Shown here: positions 58,000 to 64,000 of the stretch, piece after piece | Numbering within the stretch: position 1 is the stretch's first letter | Layout of the letters: every line of letters starts with the position of its first letter | Origin: Camillea tinctor | Lineage: Eukaryota > Ascomycota > Sordariomycetes > Xylariales > Xylariaceae | Reading direction: 5' to 3' | Assembly (NCBI GenBank): GCA_022578605.1 | Contig: MU394114.1 | Coordinates: 125,165 to 189,164, forward strand | Length of the DNA stretch: 64,000 nt | Notes under the pieces: generated by a model | Database searches by the model: none | Told to the model about the DNA's origin: nothing | Seen by the model: only the letters and a program-made list of their open reading frames with translations | Made by a program: the position numbers and the translations under genes

Positions 58000-60733
58000 C
58001 TAGTCACCGAGCGGCATACCCTCTAGCTCATCGAGCAACCGACGCCAATTATCGGCAAGCATCTCGGAATACTTCACTCGCTCTTGCGCCCAGTCTTGGT
58101 TCCATCGGCTGACATGGTATTGCGTCTGTTGGAAGTATATTAGCTCGTCGCGGACACACTCCTTGACAAACACCGAACGGTTGTGCTGGTTGACGATGGA
58201 CTCCTTATCCTGTAATGCCTGTGATTAGAAAACCCCTCTTCTCTTTGCCATAATATATCATATACGCGACAACGCACCTTGATGATAGACTCCACTACCT
58301 TCTCGATCTCGCCTGGCTTCACCAGCCCATCTTGCTTGGCCCGCAGACCCGCCAGCTTAGTTTCGTTGTTCTGAATCCGCCGCTCCAAATACGGGATGTT
58401 GTCGCGGTCTAGCCTGTCCCGCCGCTCGAACATGTCTCTAACACTGACGAGCGCGTCGCGTTGCCGCTTCAAATCTTCGAGTACACCGATGTCCCATGCC
58501 CTGCTCTCGTCCTCCATCAGCGATTGCGAAGTCCGCAAGTGCTTGCTCATAGCCATAAGCCCGTCGTTCAGGAGGGGAACATCGTTCGTGTCTGTAGCGT
58601 ATGTGTCCCCGCTGACCTCGGTGAGGGACGCGAGCGACAGGGCTAAGCGTGCATGGTCGGCAGCCACGCCCTCGCTCCGCTTCACGAGGCGGTCCATGAT
58701 GTTACATGTCGAGATGTAGAGCTCCGCCGACCGTTTAATTCCCTGCTTCGTGCGCTCAAAGAGGTCGTTCAGTGACGGTGGCAGGGAGTCCTCGAGGCCA
58801 GGCGGAAGAGCCCGACCGGTGAACTCGTCTACAACAGAGATGGAGGCTTGCTTGCGCCAGACGGCGAGCTCCTATCACACCATTAGCGTGGGCAGAGGAG
58901 TTTGGAATTACAGTACAACTTACCGTGGGAACAGTCAAGAACATTACCACGAGCTGCTCTTGGCCCAGGACTGGATGCCTTACGACGGCGTTGAGGAAGC
59001 GCGCGAGGCCACGCCGTCGCTTCTCGATAAAGGCACCGTCATTCGAGAGGTGGTTCCCATTGACAGCAACCCGTTTCGGGGGCAGCAAGGGGAGCACGCG
59101 AAATGGATATCGCTTGTGTAGACAATCGAGTAGCCAAACAAAATCGCTATATCGACGGATGACCTTGCTCCCGCGCCGGGCACTGGCCACTTCGTAGTTG
59201 TGGTGCTGAAACATAAACATGCCTTCCTTCTCCGGCATAAGGGAGACTACGATGTTCTCCTCGACCATGTTACCCGTCCTGCCTCCACTAATAGTACGAG
59301 AATGGCCGGAGGGGTTAACATCAGAAGACTCGTGATGGCCATTACCGCCCCCAGCCCCGACTCCGAAGGGACTGGAGGGATGGTTTGAGGAGGGATCGCC
59401 GAAGCCGCCTGCATTATTGTTGGCGTCTAGAAACCCCCATGCACCGGGATTTGGGGGCGCCGAGCCGGGAGCAGCGGAGGTAGGGACCGAACTGCTGGCT
59501 ACCGAGGTCATGGTGGACGTGGTGAAGTTGGAGGTGGTGCGAGAATTTAAATCGGGGGCATCGAGGTGGGCGTAACCGTTTCCGTTAGCAGCCGAACCAG
59601 TCAGGCCATGGCCATTGGTCTTGGGGGTGACGGGACGATGGTGATTCGCGTGGTCGTCGGGAGCGTTCCACGGGTCGTCGTCGGGGCCTTCCATTGATGG
59701 CTTTCGAGGAGTGGGTTGGGGGAAGGAGGGAGGATCGGGGTGCTGTGGCGGTTTCGCAGCGAGCTCTGCAGGATGGGGAAATGTGGGCTTGGTGGTGATG
59801 AAGGATAACTGGGGCCGCGGCAGGTCTGTTGTATATTATTGATTTATTTATCAGCGAATAGCGTCCCCGCAACATGGTGATGCACAGGTCAACGATGTTA
59901 CGATAAGGCCCTTATTGGGCGCCATCGGCGCGGCCTGCCCCATTGCTGGCGCTGTATTGTACATACATACGCATAGCTTGTGCGGCTTTCTAGCTCTGCG
60001 CTCTGCATCTGCATATGCCATACAACCAATGGACATACCAAAGAGAGAGAGAGAGGGAAGAAAAAAAAAAAGAGCACTTGACTCCATAAACAACCAAGGC
60101 CAACTTATCACACGAACATGTGGATAATAACAAATGCCCCTCCAAAAACAAAAACAAAAAAACCAGCTTGCTTTTTCTTTTTTTCTTTTTTTTCTCTTCT
60201 TCTTCTTTTGTTTACTTACCTCGTCTGCGTTCATCTACGCTATCTAGGCTCACGACCTCGCCCTCCTGAGCCAGCCCGATAAGGGCAAGAAGCACATTAA
60301 ATTCGTTACGACCTAAGGGAATGTCCTGACCCTCAGGCGCTAAAACGTTTGCTATGCGGGCCTGGTCGTCGGTAGCTAACTTGGCCGAGGCAAGTGTCTT
60401 GGCCACACCCGATGATGTGATTTTGCCGCCGCTCCCATCTTCGCGGACCACCTTGTCAAAGGCCTCGATGTAGTCATCCGGTACCTGGGTATCAGCTAAC
60501 AGCCCAGTCAACAACTCAGCACGCGATTGTTGCTTCCGCTGGGTCGGCACGTCCCAGGGTGTCGCACTATGGCTACTGCCAAAGTCGTCATCGTTGAATA
60601 GAGCGTCGGAATTAGATCGAGTCATGGGATCGTCACCGTCGCCGTCGTCGAATAGCGAATTCCGAGAGATGGCTACACTCGAATTGCCTAGCGACGAGGA
60701 TTCGTTTGGGGGCGATGTACCGAAGAGAGACAT
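58000..60733 (-). CDS. MVP1: Sorting nexin MVP1 (SNX8-type)
   Basis: Four exons: 60733-60220, 59825-58924, 58871-58278 and 58218-58000, all phases consistent, about 742 residues. The N-terminus starts MSLFGTSPPNESSSLG and includes TQRKQQSRAELLTGLLADTQ and a helical EH-like region, as in fungal Mvp1. A Gly/Ser/Asn-rich disordered linker fills about residues 220-355. A PX domain covers about 358-470, with the phosphoinositide-binding RRYSDFVWLL near 395 and LLPPKR in the lipid-binding loop. The rest is a helical BAR-like domain ending QDWAQERVKYSEMLADNWRR. Mvp1 works on endosomes in membrane tubulation and retrograde or vacuolar protein sorting. The first intron is long (about 394 nt) and T-rich. 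An ATG inside exon 2 at 59694 is not the start. Confidence 0.95.
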
Positions 60734-60771
60734 GGCCGTACGTACAGCAGCCGGAGTAGGTATAACAACAA

Positions 60772-60802
60772 GATATATATATATATAGAGAGAGAGAGAG
60801 AG
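60772..60802. repeat. AT/AG compound microsatellite
   Basis: AT units followed by AG units, about 40 bases upstream of the MVP1 start codon and probably in its 5' leader. Confidence 0.85.
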
Positions 60803-61203
60803 GAAGGACGGGGAAAGGCCTGCCGCTGCGGATAATGCGGGAAATACGAGTGGGGGTTGGGAGGTAAGTGGTAGTGTCGTTCCCGAGTCTTTCGTGGGTT
60901 CGTCGTAATACAATGAATAGGGTTCGTGATAAGCAACGTCCTCCTAGACGAGACGATGAAAAACCAACCGAGGATAGATAGATGATGCCTGTCGAGAAGT
61001 ACACTACCTAAATATCACCCATGCACACACATGCATGTATGCACGTAGAATAAGAGACAGAACTGTCCACTAGGTAGGTAACTGTGTACCTAGATTAGTT
61101 GGTGTGTAAAAAATAAGAAACTCCTGCACCTGCTTTTTTTTAAAAAGGGTACAGGTTTCGAGGAAATAAAGTAGCAAGAAGGAAACACAAGAAGAGGGAA
61201 AAA

Positions 61204-61226
61204 AAGAAGAAGAAGAAGAAGAAGAA
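61204..61226. repeat. GAA microsatellite
   Basis: AAG trinucleotide run of about seven units in intergenic DNA. Confidence 0.85.
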
Positions 61227-61771
61227 TTTGGATCGAGGTTTTGGAATGGAATAAGCTCAGTTTAGACAAGCTGGGGGGCGCTGAAATCGGGGAGCTGGAG
61301 CTTTGTGTCGAAACACCTTCTCACCAAAATCTATAGCTCTAGAGGTACTTAATTCAGGGCCAAAGGTACCCATGCTGAAACAGATCGACGAGTGAGCTAT
61401 GGTGGGGAGGGGCGGGAAGGGGGATTGGGGGGAAGGATCTCGTTTATGTAGATATCCAGTACTAAGTATACTATGTAAGTATACTTCTCATTAAGCTATA
61501 AAATGCTTTAATACATATCAGGTTAAACTTGTGTAACAGGTATATACATACACCATGTATGTAAACACTGCTCACTCAATTGACCATTGACTCTGACAGC
61601 ATGGTAAATAGATACCTAATTAGGCCTGTTTACTGCCTGTCTGTTGGGTAAATGAATACCTAACCTAGATGAGCATGGAGCTATAGAGGCATGTGTAGGT
61701 TGGGTAAGGTGTAGGTTAGATAATGTTTTTATACATCGATACAATAATACAACAAGACAGCAATAAACAAG

Positions 61772-62742
61772 TTATAGCTTCTCCCAAAGCTTCGTCTCCT
61801 CCTTCTGCTCTTTCGTCTTCTTCTGCTTCAACAACTTCGCCGGCGGCACTCTGAAGAACAAACTGGGTGAGTCGCCCGGTTTCAGCAGATGACTGAGGTA
61901 CCCCCTGTGTGCCGGGTCGCGATAGTACTCAATGTCCCAACGCGAGGTCGGGTCTGGTAATCTGTAGCTGAACCCCTTCTTGCGGACCTGCTCCAATATG
62001 GGCTCCACGTGTTCCCGGCCTACCGGCAGCGGCAGGTCGGTGTTGACACTCTTACCGGCCACAAGCCGCTCGATGGACTTCTTCGTGTAGTATCGCGTTA
62101 GGATCTTGCCGCCCGCCTTCTCCACCGCCTCGATCGCCGCCGCCGACGCCCGCGAGATGACAATGTCGATAGGCTGTTTCAGCGAGTCTTTCCCTCTCGC
62201 CAGGAGTTTGATCCCGTCCTTAATGGTACCCACGAGATTCGACTGCACCAGCTCCTTCGGGGTGATCTGCTTCGTGGGATCGATGCGACCCGAGTCGATC
62301 CATTCTTGGAGCTTATCGAGGTCGACCTCGGACATGACGGGCGCCCGGCTATAGTTATGGTTAGCCAGAGTGCGCTTTGCTAGTGGGGGTTCCGCCGGTT
62401 GCCTCCGTACAAGTTCTCAAATCCGAGTTTTCCCCTCTGGAAAATCAGGGGTGTCTGACCACCCTGGAACCAAGGCTTGACCTTTCCATGCTGCTTCTGA
62501 CCCTTGTGACCTCTACCGGACGTCTTACCCTTCCCCGAAGAGGGACCACGACCGACACGGATACGCTTCTGGTGGGCGCCCTGGTTGTCGGATAGGCTCG
62601 CTAGGATGGATGCGCTTCGGGTCTGCTGTATGGAAAGTGCCGCGAGAAAATTAGCAACCGATGGGCGCGCTGATGCTGAAACAAGCGGTGCTTTGCAGCA
62701 TTGGGCTGTCAACCGGACTGGTCCTGATATTCGCGGAGGCAT
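61772..62742 (-). CDS. MRPL10: Mitochondrial large-subunit ribosomal protein uL15m
   Basis: Two exons, 62742-62411 and 62348-61772, about 302 residues. The N-terminus is Arg/Ser/Ala-rich without acids (mitochondrial presequence). [20 protein letters not shown] and [20 protein letters not shown] are the signature of L15-type proteins. Without splicing the first frame ends soon after [10 protein letters not shown]. Removing the 62-nt intron (donor GTACGG, GCTAAC branch, ACTATAG acceptor) gives [20 protein letters not shown], which restores the fungal uL15m sequence. The C-terminal part includes [21 protein letters not shown] sequence and the L15 rRNA-binding fold, then a fungal extension ending [13 protein letters not shown]. 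It is a structural protein of the mitochondrial ribosome. Confidence 0.94.
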
Positions 62743-63414
62743 TTTACGACATATATATATATCTGTGTGTATATATATGCGCGTGCGTGCGTGCGTGCGT
62801 GTGTGTGTGTATGTGTTATGTGTGTTATATATTATTTATTATGTGTGTAGTGTGTAAGTACTATGCAAGTGTAGGTTCAAGTTATAGTGTATGGTACTTT
62901 ACTATCTTTAAAATAAAGTTATTCCCAATTCCAAATCTGTAGCTTAATTTTTTTTATTGGGGGGTAGAGGGGTTAATTGACAAGAGGTGGTCCGAGCTTC
63001 ACTCCACCTGGATATATACCAACCTACAGAGTAGGTTGGTAGTGTACAGGTAAGTTATGTCAATAGTATGCTAGGTATCTAAGGTGTTACAAGTGATCGA
63101 ACTAACCTATATTTAAATGTGTTGATGTACCATTACGCGGTATAAAGTACAAAAGATTTATGATTATACTGATTTTTTAACTACCTACTTCTCTAATTAA
63201 ATTCAACTTTGTAGCTTTTGAGTTTTGATAGAATTTATTCAATTCTTGATTCTACGGATCCCCCTTTTCGCACCCCCCTTTTTTTAGTATTGTGGCTATA
63301 TTTGGGCTCATTGTCTGACAAAAAACATTCGCATCCCTAATATATATATACGTGTGTAAATATAACAAATAATAAATAAGCCAGGTCTGCTGAGCGAGGA
63401 GGTAAGTATGGGGA
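62743..63414. other. Intergenic region between MRPL10 and the partial P450
   Basis: AT-rich, contains the microsatellite listed below and TAGGTTGG/CCAACCTA motifs near 63015-63035. No gene supported. Confidence 0.7.
62751..62818. repeat. AT/GT/GCGT compound microsatellite
   Basis: Alternating purine-pyrimidine run immediately upstream of the MRPL10 start codon (AT, then TGCG, then TG units), a potential Z-DNA-forming sequence. Confidence 0.85.
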
Positions 63415-64000
63415 TTAACCCGTGTTAATCCCCCTTTTTATAAAGCAAAGATTTAGCTTGGCCATCACCATCGTAAAGATGTCTTGGGACTCCTCAAGCA
63501 GAGCACGTCCAGTTTCTCCTTCAGCAAAGACTATATCGAACTCCAGTACCATCTTGGCCACAACCGCTCGGATCTCATCGAGCGCGAGCTGCTTCCCGAT
63601 GCCTACGCTCGGTTAGCCAGACACAAATACTAAGTTGGGTCAGAAGGGTTATCCAACGTACAAGCAAACTTTCCAGTGGAGAACGGAAACCAAGCGTCTT
63701 TTTTAACCAGCCTATCTTTGAGGGTAGTCCATCGCTCGGGTACAAACTCGTCTGGATCTTCAAAGGCCTTCGATGCTAGAATCAACGTGTTAGCCACGTC
63801 CAGACTTACTGGAGAATAATACCGCTTTACATCGATGGATCAAATACTGCGGCGCGATCACCTTAACGCCTCCCGGAAGCGCCTGTCCATTGATTACTAC
63901 CCCCTCTTTCGGAGTGTTTCGAAAAGTCCCTCCCGGGACTGGAGGATACAGGCGGAGAGTCTCGCGGATGAAGCCATCGAGAAATTTTAGCTTGTGCAAC
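63415..64000 (-). CDS. Cytochrome P450, C-terminal part (5' end beyond window)
   Basis: Three exons visible: 64000-63831 (continues off the right edge), 63775-63662 and 63602-63415. The first holds the K-helix KFLDGFIRETLRLYPPVPGG with ExxR (ETLR). The second reads KAFEDPDEFVPERW, the conserved PERW region. Splicing the second to the third creates FSTGKFACIGKQLALDEIR, the heme loop with the ligand Cys. For the first junction I chose donor GTAAAG at 63830 because it keeps the HR-to-PERW spacing normal; a second donor 21 bases further would insert seven residues. The stop is at 63415-63417. The intron after HR matches the position of one in the P450 at 17658. Substrate unknown. Confidence 0.9.

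Larger units (their letters stand above)
60734..61771. other. Intergenic region
   Basis: 5' flank of MVP1 and 3' flank of MRPL10. It holds TACCTA/TAGGTA motifs and the microsatellites below. No gene supported. Confidence 0.7.

Noticed and set aside
58756..59694. Separate 312-residue PX protein starting at 59694
   Set aside because: The frame continues upstream to an acceptor at 59825 in phase with the Mvp1 N-terminal exon; it is the middle of MVP1, not its own gene.

Overview
The window looks like a filamentous ascomycete (Pezizomycotina, probably Sordariomycetes) chromosome. Coding exons are split by short GT..AG introns, mostly 50-75 nt, with CTAAC/CTGAC-type branch points just before the acceptor. 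The gene families are typically fungal: PTH11-like rhodopsin-type membrane protein, DUF6604, Mvp1, Dcn1, Cox4 and mitochondrial ribosomal proteins. I worked the exon structures out by eye from splice signals, reading phase and family conservation. They are models, not transcript-supported annotations.

Left edge to about 31.6 kb is accessory in character. A Myb-repeat gene runs off the left end. It is followed by about 9.7 kb with no recognisable gene. Then come a secreted FAD-linked (BBE-like) oxidase, a PTH11-like membrane protein, a cytochrome P450, a Stealth-family sugar-phosphate transferase, a membrane acyltransferase-3 protein, an NmrA-like NAD(P)-binding protein and a GPI-type secreted aspartic protease. 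There is no PKS, NRPS or terpene cyclase, so this is not a classical secondary-metabolite cluster. Several products are predicted to act at the membrane or cell surface.

From 31.7 to 38.7 kb lie a DUF6604 protein, a Nudix hydrolase and COX4 (cytochrome c oxidase subunit IV). From 38.7 to 44.5 kb there is a long non-coding stretch holding an assembly gap (10 N) next to an 80-base C run and a 22-base G run. A conserved 752-residue protein with coiled-coil and poly-Q segments follows a long pyrimidine-rich upstream region, then mitochondrial bS6m (MRP17).

From 50.5 kb to the end are an approximately 344-bp MITE with long inverted repeats and TA flanks, then a same-strand (minus) run of housekeeping genes: Dcn1-like neddylation factor, sorting nexin MVP1 and mitochondrial uL15m (MRPL10). 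A second, partial P450 ends the window. Intergenic spacers are long, rich in microsatellites and full of a dispersed TACCTA/TAGGTA motif. No tRNA, rRNA, CRISPR or complete autonomous transposon was found.
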